The notes: generated from the letters alone by a model not told the origin. Shown: positions 1-9,149, counted from the stretch's first letter. The stretch is 64,000 nucleotides of DNA from CALZFJ01 sp964459845 (GCA_964459845.1 CAYWOC010000001.1:1-64000), one strand, 5' to 3'. A program made the numbers and translations.

Positions 1-37
1 TTTCATATATTTTTTTTACCGAAAGTGTGCACTTCGT

Positions 38-69
38 TTTGGAATTTACAGAAAAAATGAATATCTTTG
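38..69 (+). promoter_or_regulatory. Promoter for the SIMPL gene
   Basis: A TTTG at 38-41 and TATCTTTG at 62-69 are separated by 20 bp. This matches the Bacteroidetes primary-sigma promoter pattern (TTTG, 19-21 bp, TAnnTTTG). It leaves a leader of about 80 nt before the first gene. The assignment rests on pattern match only. Confidence 0.6.
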
Positions 70-155
70 CCATCTGAGAACGCACTGCATAACATGAAGA
101 CGCGCGCTATCAGAATTTATCACTCAGTTATGAACCTTTTAATATTTTAGGTATT

Positions 156-866
156 ATGGAGAAAAGAAGAAACTGGATCACCGAAGCGGCAATTTTAGCA
201 GTTGCTATAATAGCTCTTGGCTCGTTGCTAAAATGCGGGATTGACAATTTCGTGAACAAGGACCGCAAAGTCACCGTAAAAGGACTTTCTGAAATGGAGG
301 TGCCAGCCAACAAGGTGACATGGCCAATAGTGTCGAAGCTGATAGGCAACGATATGCAGCAACTATACCGCGACATCAACCACACCAACGGCATAATTGA
401 ATCTTTCTTGAAAAAGCACGGAATCACCGATGCCGAGATTAGTGTGAATCCGCCTGTGGTAATCGACATGAACGCCGAACGTTACTCATCGGAGCGCAGC
501 TCTTACCGCTACAACATCACTTCTGTCATCACGGTGACTTCGACACAAGTCGATAAAGTGCGGAGCATTATAGCTCAGCAAGGCCAATTGCTGCAAGATG
601 GTGTCGCCATCGTTGATGGGGGCTACGACATGCCTATCGTATATGAATACACATCTTTCAGCCAAATAAAGCCTAAGATGATGCAGCAAGCAATAGAGAA
701 CGCCAAGACCACTGCCGAACAATTCGCGAAGAACAGCGACAGCAAGCTGAACAAAATCGTCAGTGCCGACCAAGGACAGTTCTCCATCGACAACCGCGAC
801 AACAACACGCCCTACATAAAGAAGCTGCGCGTGGTGACCACTGTGACCTACTCACTCAAAGACTAA
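156..866 (+). CDS. SIMPL (DUF541) domain protein, membrane-anchored
   Basis: A 236-residue protein. Residues about 11-27 form one hydrophobic segment (AAILAVAIIALGSLL) that reads as an uncleaved N-terminal anchor. The remainder matches the SIMPL/DUF541 fold: it opens with VTVKGLSEMEVPANKV, the usual first strand, and ends with the paired-strand signature LRVVTTVTYSL. SIMPL proteins face the periplasm and their molecular role is poorly defined. The stop is 30 bp before rpoN on the same strand, so the two are probably co-transcribed from the promoter at 38-69. Family assignment is fairly sure; function is not known. Confidence 0.85.
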   Translation: MEKRRNWITEAAILAVAIIALGSLLKCGIDNFVNKDRKVTVKGLSEMEVPANKVTWPIVSKLIGNDMQQLYRDINHTNGIIESFLKKHGITDAEISVNPPVVIDMNAERYSSERSSYRYNITSVITVTSTQVDKVRSIIAQQGQLLQDGVAIVDGGYDMPIVYEYTSFSQIKPKMMQQAIENAKTTAEQFAKNSDSKLNKIVSADQGQFSIDNRDNNTPYIKKLRVVTTVTYSLKD

Positions 867-896
867 CTATAAAGACAGATACATATATAATTCAGA

Positions 897-2360
897 ATGC
901 CAAGCAATAAACAGATATTAGAGCAACGGCAGACGACAAGATTATGGATTGCGCCTCAGCAGAAACTGCTGGGGCGGCTCATTGAGATGAACGGAGCCGA
1001 GCTTGAAGAGGAGGTGCGCCGTGCCACCGATGAGAATCCTGCGCTCGAAGTCGCCGAAAGCTCTCCTGCCGAGCAGGAGCATACCGACCGCGACGAAGAC
1101 GGCGAAATAATCAAGGAGACTGCCGAAGACATGCAAATGGCTGACTACCGCAATGAGGACGACATTCCTTTCTACCGCACAAATGTGAACAACCACAGCA
1201 GCGACGACGAGGAATACGAAGCTGTGGTAGTGGCTGAGAACTCAATAATCGACTACCTCATGGAGCAGATTGGCGAGCGGGAGCTTTCCGATAAGGAGCA
1301 GCTAATAGCACAATACATCATAGGCAATATTTCCGACACAGGTTATCTGCAACGCAGCGTGGAGGCGATGACATTCGACATAATGGACCACACGGGCTAC
1401 GATGTGTCGGAAGAGGAGGTGGAACGCACGCTGAAGGTGGTGCAAGAGCTTGACCCGCCGGGTGTCGGCGCATCCGATCTGCGCGAATGTCTGCTGCTAC
1501 AGCTCAAACGCCGCAAGGACACTGAGACAGCACGCCTCGCATACGCCGTAATCGACAAGTATTTCGAGCTTTTCATAAAAAAGCACTACGACAAGATTGC
1601 ATCAGCTCTCGGTATCGACCGCGACAAGCTGAAAGACGTGTTTGACGAGATTCGTTCCCTCAACCCGAAGCCGGGCAACACTATTACAGGAATCTCCGAC
1701 GACAGCCACAGCCAGCAAATCATCCCTGACTTCAACATCGAGACTGAGGGCAACGAGTTGCAGCTCACGCTCAGCAACAGCATCCCAGAATTGCAGATTT
1801 CAGAAAGCTACTCGCAGATTTACGACAAATACAGCTCCAAGAAGCCTGCTTCGGCACAAGAACGAGGCATAGCCAACGACGTGAAAGAGAAATACAACAA
1901 GGCGAAAGACTTCATCGCACTGCTCGGGCAGAGACAAGACACACTGTTCCGCACGATGAAAGCCATTATGCGCCGGCAAAAGATGTTCTTCCTCACAGGC
2001 GACACCTCCGACCTCAAACCGATGGTGCTTAAAGACATCGCACAAGATATAGGCTACGACGTGTCGGTGATATCACGCGTCACGCGAAACAAATATGTGA
2101 ACACCGAGTGGGGCGTGTTCCCGCTCAAATACTTCTTCTCCGAGGGTCTGCAGCACAAGTCGGGCGAAGAGGTGTCGGCTCGCGAGATTCTGTCGTCGCT
2201 CGAATCAATCATAGCAGCCGAAGACAAGCACCACCCGCTGTCCGACGAGAAATTATGCGACATGCTCAATGAGCAGGGGTATGAGATAGCACGCCGCACT
2301 ATCGCGAAATATCGCGAAAAACTTTCAATTCCAGTTGCACGTTTGCGCAAGGAAATATAA
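897..2360 (+). CDS. rpoN: RNA polymerase sigma-54 factor RpoN
   Basis: A 487-residue alternative sigma factor that directs RNA polymerase to -24/-12 promoters and needs AAA+ activators to open them. The order of parts is canonical. Gln/Leu-rich region I is at the N-terminus (LWIAPQQKLLGRLIEMNGAEL). An acidic linker covers about 50-110. The core-binding domain contains ELDPPGVGASDLRECLLLQL near 185-205. The C-terminal DNA-binding domain ends with the RpoN box ARRTIAKYRE at 465-474. Length is normal for the family. It lies between the SIMPL gene and a PAP2-like gene (18-bp gap), consistent with an operon. No sigma-54 activator is visible in this window. Confidence 0.97.
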   Translation: MPSNKQILEQRQTTRLWIAPQQKLLGRLIEMNGAELEEEVRRATDENPALEVAESSPAEQEHTDRDEDGEIIKETAEDMQMADYRNEDDIPFYRTNVNNHSSDDEEYEAVVVAENSIIDYLMEQIGERELSDKEQLIAQYIIGNISDTGYLQRSVEAMTFDIMDHTGYDVSEEEVERTLKVVQELDPPGVGASDLRECLLLQLKRRKDTETARLAYAVIDKYFELFIKKHYDKIASALGIDRDKLKDVFDEIRSLNPKPGNTITGISDDSHSQQIIPDFNIETEGNELQLTLSNSIPELQISESYSQIYDKYSSKKPASAQERGIANDVKEKYNKAKDFIALLGQRQDTLFRTMKAIMRRQKMFFLTGDTSDLKPMVLKDIAQDIGYDVSVISRVTRNKYVNTEWGVFPLKYFFSEGLQHKSGEEVSAREILSSLESIIAAEDKHHPLSDEKLCDMLNEQGYEIARRTIAKYREKLSIPVARLRKEI

Positions 2361-2378
2361 CTTTGTAACAAAAATTCT

Positions 2379-2990
2379 ATGCAAGCATTAGCGAGATTTT
2401 TCTCTACCATCCTCAGTCCGCTGCTCATGCCCACCTATGGGATTTTCCTCGTGCTGTGGGTGTCGATTTTATGTTATCTGCCAACCGGCACACGGCTTGT
2501 GGTGCTGCTTGTGGTTTTTGGCATCACATGCATACTGCCAATGATATTCATTGCCGTGCTACATAACCTCAAGATTATCGACGACAAGCGGCTTATTGAC
2601 AAGAAAGAGCGCACTCTGCCCTACTTAGCCACCATATTCTGCTATATCGGAGCAGGACTCTATCTCACCAACATACACATGCAGCAATGGGCTGTAGTGT
2701 TCGTGTGGGGAGGTGCGGCAGCCTGCGCAATATCGCTCATAGTGAACTTCTGGTGGAAGATAAGCGCGCACATGGCTGGGATAGGTGGAGTGCTGGCTTT
2801 CCTCGTGCGTCTGCGTATGGACGGACTTAGCGCATTCAATATCTACTGGCTTGTGTGTGGCATAATCATCATCGCCGGCATCCTCGGCACTGCCCGCATC
2901 TATATGGAGCGGCACACATTCTGGCAGGTGATAGCAGGATTCTTCAATGGATACATCTGCGTATATGTCATATCAAAGATGCTGGCATAG
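2379..2990 (+). CDS. PAP2-like integral membrane phosphatase family protein
   Basis: A 203-residue protein with five or six hydrophobic helices. Two pieces of a PAP2 (phosphatidic acid phosphatase type 2) signature are present. KISAHMAGIGG near 128-138 resembles the central SGH-type motif, and RIYMERHTFWQVIAGF near 173-188 contains the Arg and His of the last motif (R-x5-H). The first motif (K-x6-RP) is degenerate (KKERTLPY), so catalytic competence is uncertain. Family members act on lipid phosphates such as undecaprenyl or phosphatidylglycerol phosphate at the membrane. It starts 18 bp after rpoN. Confidence 0.75.
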   Translation: MQALARFFSTILSPLLMPTYGIFLVLWVSILCYLPTGTRLVVLLVVFGITCILPMIFIAVLHNLKIIDDKRLIDKKERTLPYLATIFCYIGAGLYLTNIHMQQWAVVFVWGGAAACAISLIVNFWWKISAHMAGIGGVLAFLVRLRMDGLSAFNIYWLVCGIIIIAGILGTARIYMERHTFWQVIAGFFNGYICVYVISKMLA

Positions 2991-3053
2991 AAAAATTTTC
3001 AGTGAGAACTCACAAAAAAACATATATAACATATATCAAAACATTTCTACACA

Positions 3054-3560
3054 ATGAAACCATTGGTAAGCGTAATCATGGGCAGCACGTCTGACCTGCC
3101 CATTATGGAAAAAGCATTAAAGTTCCTCGATGAGATGCAAATCCCATTTGAGGTGAATGCGCTTTCGGCTCACCGCACGCCTGTCGAGGTCGAAAACTTC
3201 GCCCGCGGCGCAAAGGGGCGCGGCATCAAAGTCATCATCGCGGCGGCAGGAATGGCAGCCCACCTTCCCGGCGTAATAGCAGCGATGACTCCACTGCCAG
3301 TCATCGGTGTGCCTATAAAATCTACAATCGAAGGGCTCGACGCTCTTCTTGCCATCGTGCAGATGCCTCCGGGCATACCAGTGGCTACTGTTGGAATCAA
3401 TGGCGCGCTCAACGGCGCAATCCTCGCAATGCAGATTCTGTCGCTTTCCGATGCCGACATCTGCGCGCGGTTCGAGGAATACAAGCACAACCTCGGGCAG
3501 AAAATCTCCAAGGCCAACGAGGACTTAAGCCATCTTGAATACAAGTTCAAGACCAATTGA
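3054..3560 (+). CDS. purE: N5-carboxyaminoimidazole ribonucleotide mutase PurE
   Basis: A 168-residue class I PurE, which moves the carboxylate of N5-CAIR to C4 to make CAIR in de novo purine synthesis. All hallmarks are visible: MGSTSDLPIMEKA at the N-terminus (phosphate and ribose binding), SAHRTP near 42-47 with the catalytic His, and AAAGMAAHLPGVIAA near 65-79. Length is standard. It stands next to ispG with a hairpin between them. Another purine gene, purC, is 4 kb downstream, so the pathway genes are scattered rather than in one operon. Confidence 0.97.
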   Translation: MKPLVSVIMGSTSDLPIMEKALKFLDEMQIPFEVNALSAHRTPVEVENFARGAKGRGIKVIIAAAGMAAHLPGVIAAMTPLPVIGVPIKSTIEGLDALLAIVQMPPGIPVATVGINGALNGAILAMQILSLSDADICARFEEYKHNLGQKISKANEDLSHLEYKFKTN

Positions 3561-3584
3561 CAAGAAAACGACATTCACAGCCGG

Positions 3585-3619
3585 CAGGGCTAATTAGAGA
3601 ATCAGGCTAATTAGTCCTG
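3585..3619 (+). terminator. Hairpin between purE and ispG
   Basis: Near-perfect inverted repeat: 3585-3597 (CAGGGCTAATTAG) pairs with 3607-3619 (CTAATTAGTCCTG) with one G-T mismatch and a 9-nt loop. It is followed by an A-rich stretch rather than a T-run, so it is a weak terminator or attenuator on the + strand, or an mRNA-processing or stability element. Confidence 0.5.
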
Positions 3620-3647
3620 TCAGCATTAATAAAAAACATAAAGCATC

Positions 3648-5483
3648 ATGAATTACGAACGCCGAAAAACGATAAGCGTAAACATTGGCAACACGCCTCT
3701 CGGTTCCGACTACCCCATCAGAGTGCAGTCGATGACCAACACATCCACCATGGACACCGAAGGCAGCGTGGCTCAGTGCCGCCGCATTTGCGATGCCGGA
3801 GCCGATTATGTGAGGCTAACGGCACAAGGAGTGCGCGAGGCACACAACATAGGCGAAATTCGCCAGATATTGCGCAAAGAAGGTTATGAAGTGCCTCTTG
3901 TCGCCGATATACACTTCAACCCAAAAGCAGCCTTTGAAGCCGCACAAGTCACCGACAAGGTACGCATAAATCCCGGCAATTTCATAGATGCTGCACGCAC
4001 ATTCAAGAAGCTGACCTACACCGACGAGGAATATGCCCACGAGATTGAGCGTATCCACGAAGCTCTTGTGCCGTTCATTGCGGTGTGCCGCGAGCATCAC
4101 ACCGCAGTGCGCCTCGGAGTGAACCACGGTTCGCTCAGCGACCGCATAATGAGCCGATATGGCGACACTCCTGCCGGAATGGTGGAGAGTGCAATGGAAT
4201 TTCTCCGGGTGTTTGTTGCCGAGAACTACCTTGATGTGGTGATTTCCATAAAAGCCTCTAACACGGTGATTATGGTCGAGACTGTGCGCCGGCTTGTTGC
4301 GGCTATGGATGCTGAAAATATGCATTTCCCGCTCCACCTCGGGGTGACTGAAGCCGGCGACGGCGAAGACGGTCGCATAAAATCGGCTGTCGGCATTGGC
4401 ACTCTGCTTGCCGAGGGCATCGGCGACACAATCCGCGTATCGCTCAGCGAGGACCCAGAGAAAGAAATTCCCGTAGCGCGCAAACTTGTGGAATACATCA
4501 CATCGCGCGCAGGTCACGCTCCTATCGCCGGAGGTGAGCGTAAAAACTTCAACCACATTCAGCCCGAACGCCGCACCACGGCAGCGGTAGCAGAATTAAT
4601 AGGAGGTCGACATCAGCCTGTTGTAGTAGCTTCAGTGAAGCCCGATATGCTTAAAGGCAATATGCGTCCCGACTTCTTCTATGCTGCCGACGGCACTGTG
4701 AGCAATGCCACCGACCGTTTCATTGTGCCAGCCAAATTCTACACTGCGAGCCACAACACATCTCCGCTCTTCACCATCGGCGAGCTGGATGCATTGAAAT
4801 CATGCCCAGCCAAGCTGAAATGGCTCGAAGTGAGTGCCGACACCGACATCTCTATGCTCGACTTCCTGAAAGACGACCACGACACCGTGCTTGTGGTCAC
4901 TCCTGCCAACATCAATGTCACAGCAAGTGAGCAATCTATGCTCCATGCGCTTTCCGATGCCGGAATCGACGCACCCGCCGTGATACGCAACAAATATGAC
5001 GACACCGACACAGAGTGGATTCAGGTGAAAGCCGGAGCCGACTTCGGGACAGTGCTGCTCAACGGATTCCGCGACGGCATATGGCTCGATGCTCCAAGCC
5101 ACAACGCTCCCGACAATATCGTGCGCTATGAGTTCGGCATACTTCAAGCCGCCCGACTGCGCATGAGCAAGACCGAGTATATATCCTGCCCAGGATGCGG
5201 CAGAACACTCTATGACTTGCAGACCACCATCAAGCGCGTGAAGCAAGCAACATCTCACCTAAAGCACTTGAAAATAGGCATTATGGGCTGCATTGTGAAT
5301 GGTCCGGGCGAGATGGCCGATGCCGACTATGGATATGTCGGCGCAGCGGCTGGAAAAATCAGCCTCTACAAGAGCAAGGAATGTGTGGAGAAAAATATTC
5401 CCGAGGATGAAGCCATACCCCACCTTATAGCTCTGATAAAAGCCAATGGCGACTGGACAGAGCCAGCCGAGAGCAACAATTAA
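3648..5483 (+). CDS. ispG: 4-hydroxy-3-methylbut-2-enyl-diphosphate synthase IspG, long form
   Basis: A 611-residue iron-sulphur enzyme of the MEP isoprenoid pathway that reductively converts MEcPP to HMBPP. The N-terminal TIM barrel (RVQSMTNTSTMDTE, then VADIHFNPKAA) and the C-terminal [4Fe-4S] domain are both present. Cluster ligands are C514 and C517 (CPGCGRT), C548 (MGCIVNGPGEM) and the Glu of GPGE. About 200 extra residues (roughly 280-480) separate the two parts. This insert is typical of Bacteroidetes, Chlamydia and plant enzymes and absent from the E. coli-type enzyme of about 370 residues. Hairpins lie on both sides. Confidence 0.97.
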   Translation: MNYERRKTISVNIGNTPLGSDYPIRVQSMTNTSTMDTEGSVAQCRRICDAGADYVRLTAQGVREAHNIGEIRQILRKEGYEVPLVADIHFNPKAAFEAAQVTDKVRINPGNFIDAARTFKKLTYTDEEYAHEIERIHEALVPFIAVCREHHTAVRLGVNHGSLSDRIMSRYGDTPAGMVESAMEFLRVFVAENYLDVVISIKASNTVIMVETVRRLVAAMDAENMHFPLHLGVTEAGDGEDGRIKSAVGIGTLLAEGIGDTIRVSLSEDPEKEIPVARKLVEYITSRAGHAPIAGGERKNFNHIQPERRTTAAVAELIGGRHQPVVVASVKPDMLKGNMRPDFFYAADGTVSNATDRFIVPAKFYTASHNTSPLFTIGELDALKSCPAKLKWLEVSADTDISMLDFLKDDHDTVLVVTPANINVTASEQSMLHALSDAGIDAPAVIRNKYDDTDTEWIQVKAGADFGTVLLNGFRDGIWLDAPSHNAPDNIVRYEFGILQAARLRMSKTEYISCPGCGRTLYDLQTTIKRVKQATSHLKHLKIGIMGCIVNGPGEMADADYGYVGAAAGKISLYKSKECVEKNIPEDEAIPHLIALIKANGDWTEPAESNN

Positions 5484-5493
5484 CACACTACCA

Positions 5494-5551
5494 CTCACAG
5501 ATTACTGCCACACTCACAATCTATGTGCGCAGTAGTCTGTGAGCCGTTTTT
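5494..5551 (+). terminator. Rho-independent terminator after ispG
   Basis: A 15-bp stem (5494-5508 with 5529-5543, one G-T pair) is followed by CCGTTTTT, a clear + strand intrinsic terminator 10 bp after the ispG stop. It separates ispG from the SGNH hydrolase gene. Confidence 0.8.
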
Positions 5552-5566
5552 AAAAAACAAAATTTT

Positions 5567-6277
5567 ATGTTGAAGCAAGTCTTAATGATAGCAGGAGCAT
5601 GTGTGGCTTTCTCTTCAGCCGCATTCGCACAAAGCTCCAATAATGCGCAAGCACCGTCAAAGAAGACCGACTGGGCGCAATTCTACCGCTATGAACAGGC
5701 CAACTCACAGCCCGAATCACAGAAGCCCAACGTCGTGTTCATGGGCAATTCAATAACAGATTTTTGGATCAAGAGCGACCCTGCCTTTTTCACAGCCAAC
5801 GGGTATCTCGACCGCGGCATCTCAGGACAGACGAGCAGCGAGATGCTCGTGCGCTTCCGCCGCGACGTGATCGACCTTCATCCACGCATTGTGGTGATAC
5901 TTGCCGGCACCAACGATGTGGCAGAGAACAACGGGAAAATCGACCTCAACAACGTGCTTGGCAACATCCAGTCGATGTGCGAGCTTGCCCTTGTCAATGG
6001 AATTGAGCCTGTGGTTTGCTCAGTGCTACCTTGCAACAACTTCTTCTGGCGCAAAGAGATGAAGCCAGCCCAAAAGATAAAAGAGCTGAACGCCATGATA
6101 CACGAATTTGCCGACCGCTCCGAGATAGCATACGTTGACTACTACACACCTATGGCGACTACCGAAGGCGAGCTGCGTCCTGAGCTGACTAAAGACGGAT
6201 GCCATCCCAACGACATGGGATATAAAGTAATGGAAGAAGTGGTGAAAGGCATCATCGAGCAAGCATTGCGACGCTGA
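5567..6277 (+). CDS. Secreted SGNH/GDSL-family hydrolase
   Basis: A 236-residue protein with a cleavable Sec signal peptide (MLKQVLMIAGACVAFSSAAFA). The SGNH blocks are in order: block I FMGNSIT with the nucleophile Ser (GNS replacing GDS), block II GISGQTS with the oxyanion Gly, block III AGTNDVA with the oxyanion Asn, and block V DGCHPND with the Asp-His pair. These enzymes are esterases or acetylhydrolases acting on lipids, polysaccharides or peptidoglycan in the periplasm. The substrate cannot be read from sequence. It lies between a terminator and the phoH promoter, so it may be monocistronic. Confidence 0.9.
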   Translation: MLKQVLMIAGACVAFSSAAFAQSSNNAQAPSKKTDWAQFYRYEQANSQPESQKPNVVFMGNSITDFWIKSDPAFFTANGYLDRGISGQTSSEMLVRFRRDVIDLHPRIVVILAGTNDVAENNGKIDLNNVLGNIQSMCELALVNGIEPVVCSVLPCNNFFWRKEMKPAQKIKELNAMIHEFADRSEIAYVDYYTPMATTEGELRPELTKDGCHPNDMGYKVMEEVVKGIIEQALRR

Positions 6278-6312
6278 GAAAATAAGTGGAAGAATTATTT
6301 TAATTTCAGCCA

Positions 6313-6329
6313 CAAAGGTAGTACCTTTG
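6313..6329 (+). promoter_or_regulatory. phoH promoter -7 box inside a perfect 17-bp palindrome
   Basis: TACCTTTG (6322-6329) matches the -7 consensus, with TTTT 20 bp upstream at 6298-6301. The box forms the right arm of a perfect palindrome, CAAAGGTA-G-TACCTTTG (6313-6329), which could be an operator overlapping the promoter or simply a symmetrical -7 box. Confidence 0.55.
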
Positions 6330-6353
6330 CATTAAGGTTATGACAGACCATAT

Positions 6354-7388
6354 ATGATAGAACGCATAATAATTATCGACAAGGTTGATCCCGTGATATT
6401 TTACGGTGTCAATAACGCTAACATACAATTAATCCGCAATCTGTTCCCAAAATTGCGTATGGCTGCGCGTGGCACCGTGATAAAGGTGATAGGCGACGAC
6501 TCGGAGACCTCATTATTCGAGGAGAAGATAAAGCAGCTTGAAGAATATTGCTCAAAATACAATAAGCTCACAAGCGATGTAATCATCGACACCATACGCG
6601 GCGAAGCTCCAAAAGAGATTGACCTCGACGATGTGATAATATATGGAGTGAACGGCAAGCCCATATCAGGACGCACCCCTAATCAGCAACTTCTCGTAAA
6701 GACTTTCAAGAAGAACGACCTCACATTCGCCCTCGGTCCTGCCGGAACCGGCAAAACCTACGTGGCAATAGCACTCGCCGTGCGAGCCCTCAAAAACCGC
6801 GAAGTGAGAAAAATAATCCTTTCACGGCCAGCAGTGGAAGCCGGCGAGAAACTGGGATTCCTACCCGGCGACATGAAGGACAAAATCGACCCATATCTCC
6901 AGCCGCTATATGACGCGCTTGAAGACATGATTCCGGCAGCCAAGCTGAAGGAATACATGGAGACGAATGTCATACAGATTGCCCCACTCGCATTCATGCG
7001 CGGACGCACGCTCAATGAGGCAATCATCGTGCTTGACGAAGCACAGAACACCACCACACACCAAATCAAGATGTTCCTAACACGTCTTGGCATGGGAGCC
7101 AAGATGATTATCACCGGCGACATCACCCAAATCGACCTTCCCCGCACCACACAATCGGGACTCATCCAAGCCCTGCATGTGCTTAACGGAGTGCCGGGCA
7201 TAGGCAAAGTGGAATTTGGCAAAAAAGACATCGTGCGCCACCAGCTCGTGCAGCGCATAGTGGAGGCCTACGAGCGATACGACAAATCAAGAACTAAAGA
7301 AGAATCATCCGAGAAATCGGAATGCTCTGAGATTCCCGAACACCCTGAGAGCTCCGAACACTCCGAATACTTCAAAACCAAGAAATAA
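6354..7388 (+). CDS. phoH: PhoH-family ATPase
   Basis: A 344-residue cytoplasmic P-loop NTPase of the PhoH family, related to the helicase core and associated with RNA metabolism. Walker A is GPAGTGKTY near 128-136 and Walker B is IIVLDEAQN near 224-232, followed by TGDITQIDLP and the arginine-rich RGRTLNEA before Walker B. A KH-like N-terminal domain (residues 1-100) precedes the ATPase. The last 30 residues are odd: a Ser/Glu-rich repetitive tail (ESSEKSECSEIPEHPESSE) absent from most PhoH proteins and encoded by short TCCGA-type DNA repeats. purC follows after 20 bp. Confidence 0.93.
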   Translation: MIERIIIIDKVDPVIFYGVNNANIQLIRNLFPKLRMAARGTVIKVIGDDSETSLFEEKIKQLEEYCSKYNKLTSDVIIDTIRGEAPKEIDLDDVIIYGVNGKPISGRTPNQQLLVKTFKKNDLTFALGPAGTGKTYVAIALAVRALKNREVRKIILSRPAVEAGEKLGFLPGDMKDKIDPYLQPLYDALEDMIPAAKLKEYMETNVIQIAPLAFMRGRTLNEAIIVLDEAQNTTTHQIKMFLTRLGMGAKMIITGDITQIDLPRTTQSGLIQALHVLNGVPGIGKVEFGKKDIVRHQLVQRIVEAYERYDKSRTKEESSEKSECSEIPEHPESSEHSEYFKTKK

Positions 7389-7408
7389 TCTTAAAAAACA
7401 AATATATT

Positions 7409-8368
7409 ATGGCAACGACATTAGTTAGAACCGATTTCAATTTTGAAGGACAAAAAAGCGTGTATCACGGAAAAGTGCGCGACGTGTATGACATCAACGA
7501 CGACATCCTCGTGATGATTGCCACCGACCGCATTTCGGCTTTCGACGTTATCCTTCCTAAAGGTATTCCTTCAAAGGGACAAGTACTAAACCAGATTGCC
7601 GCCACATTCCTCGACGCGACATCAGACATCGTACCAAACTGGAAACTCGCCACACCCGACCCTATGGTGACCGTGGGACTCAAGTGCGAAGGCTTCCGTG
7701 TAGAAATGATTATCCGCGGATACCTCACAGGCAGCGCATGGCGCGAATATGCTGCCGGATGCCGTGAACTTTGTGGCGTAAAACTTCCCGACGGAATGAA
7801 GGAAAACCAGCGTTTCCCTGAGCCTATCATAACTCCTACCACAAAAGCCGATGCCGGACACGACGAGAACATATCGCGCGAAGACATCATTGCCAAGGGT
7901 ATCGTGAGCAAAGAGGACTATGAGGTCATGGAACGCTACACTCGCGCACTCTTTGAACGCGGCACTAAAATGGCTGCCGAAAAGGGACTTATCCTTGTCG
8001 ATACAAAATATGAATTCGGCAAACGCGACGGAAAGGTTATCCTAATCGACGAGATTCACACGCCCGACTCTTCCCGCTACTTCTATGCCGACGGCTATCA
8101 AGAGCGTTTCGAGAAAGGCGAGGCTCAACGCCAGCTTTCCAAGGAGTTTGTGCGCCAATGGCTTATCGACCACAATTTCATGGGAAAAGCCGGACAGCAA
8201 GTGCCAGAGATGACTGATGAATATTGCGAATCGGTTTCTAAGAGATATATTGAATTATATGAACATATTGTAGGCAAGAAATTCGTTCCAGCCAACGACG
8301 GTGAGGAAGACATTGCTGCCCGCATAGAAAAAAACGTGAGCGAATATCTAAAATCTCGTGGAGTATAA
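7409..8368 (+). CDS. purC: Phosphoribosylaminoimidazole-succinocarboxamide synthase PurC
   Basis: A 319-residue SAICAR synthetase joining CAIR and aspartate with ATP in purine synthesis. It shows GKVRDVYDI near the N-terminus (nucleotide-binding loop), ATDRISAFDVILP, GYLTGSAWREY and LVDTKYEFG. It is the long eukaryote- and Bacteroidetes-type form; the E. coli-type enzyme is about 240 residues. Its end overlaps the start of menG by 11 bp, suggesting translational coupling although the pathways are unrelated. Confidence 0.97.
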   Translation: MATTLVRTDFNFEGQKSVYHGKVRDVYDINDDILVMIATDRISAFDVILPKGIPSKGQVLNQIAATFLDATSDIVPNWKLATPDPMVTVGLKCEGFRVEMIIRGYLTGSAWREYAAGCRELCGVKLPDGMKENQRFPEPIITPTTKADAGHDENISREDIIAKGIVSKEDYEVMERYTRALFERGTKMAAEKGLILVDTKYEFGKRDGKVILIDEIHTPDSSRYFYADGYQERFEKGEAQRQLSKEFVRQWLIDHNFMGKAGQQVPEMTDEYCESVSKRYIELYEHIVGKKFVPANDGEEDIAARIEKNVSEYLKSRGV

Positions 8369-9098
8369 AGCAGAAAAAATAAAACCGTATAACGGAACTG
8401 AAAGTAAGACTGGGCAGGTGCGACAAATGTTCAACAGCATCGCACCAGCCTACGATTTTATGAATCGAGCCATGACATTCGGCATCGACCGCATGTGGCG
8501 CAAAGTGGCAGTAAAGATTCTGAGGTCGTCGCATCCCAGCCATATTCTCGATGTGGCAACCGGCACTGGCGACCTTGCAATCCAGATGCACGAGGCGCTG
8601 CACCCGGAAAAGGGTATCATAGGCATCGATTTGTCAAAAGGTATGCTCGACATAGCCGAGCGCAAAGTGAAAGAGCATAGACTCGACCATGCCATCAGCT
8701 TCGAAGAGGGCGACTGCCTGAATATGCGCTTTGCCGACAACACTTTTGATGCCGTAACTGTGGCTTATGGTGTCCGCAATTTCGAGCATCTTGAGCAAGG
8801 ATATGCCGAGATGTGCCGAGTTCTCACACCCGGAGGTTCACTTTGCGTTGTGGAGCTTTCCACACCGACAAATCCTGTGATTAAGCTATTCTACAACATC
8901 TACACCCACACGCTGATTCCTCTTGCAGGAAGACTGGTGTCGAAAGACGTGAGGGCCTACAGCTATCTTCCCGAAAGCATAGCTGCTGTGCCGCAGGGCG
9001 AAGCAATGCTCGACATTATGCGCCGCGCCGGCTTCAAAGACTGCTACTGCCACCGCCTCACATTCGGCGTTTGCAGCATATATGTGGGAGTTAAATAG
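8358..9098 (+). CDS. menG: Demethylmenaquinone methyltransferase MenG/UbiE
   Basis: A 246-residue SAM-dependent C-methyltransferase that makes menaquinone from demethylmenaquinone. Bacteroidales use menaquinone only, so MenG is the apt name. SAM motif I is DVATGTGDLA, followed by GIDLSKGMLDIAE and the UbiE signature VAYGVRNFEH. The start is GTG at 8358, chosen because EKIKPYNGTESKTGQV is conserved in the family and precedes the first internal Met. It overlaps purC by 11 bp. Confidence 0.95.
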   Translation: MEYKAEKIKPYNGTESKTGQVRQMFNSIAPAYDFMNRAMTFGIDRMWRKVAVKILRSSHPSHILDVATGTGDLAIQMHEALHPEKGIIGIDLSKGMLDIAERKVKEHRLDHAISFEEGDCLNMRFADNTFDAVTVAYGVRNFEHLEQGYAEMCRVLTPGGSLCVVELSTPTNPVIKLFYNIYTHTLIPLAGRLVSKDVRAYSYLPESIAAVPQGEAMLDIMRRAGFKDCYCHRLTFGVCSIYVGVK

Positions 9099-9118
9099 CG
9101 AATTTTCACACAAATGTT

Positions 9119-9149
9119 ATTGAATTAAACCTCAAAAATACTATCTTTG
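9119..9149 (+). promoter_or_regulatory. pfkA promoter
   Basis: ATTG (9119-9122), 19 bp, then TATCTTTG (9142-9149). This gives a long leader of about 135 nt before pfkA that has no recognisable riboswitch. Confidence 0.6.
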
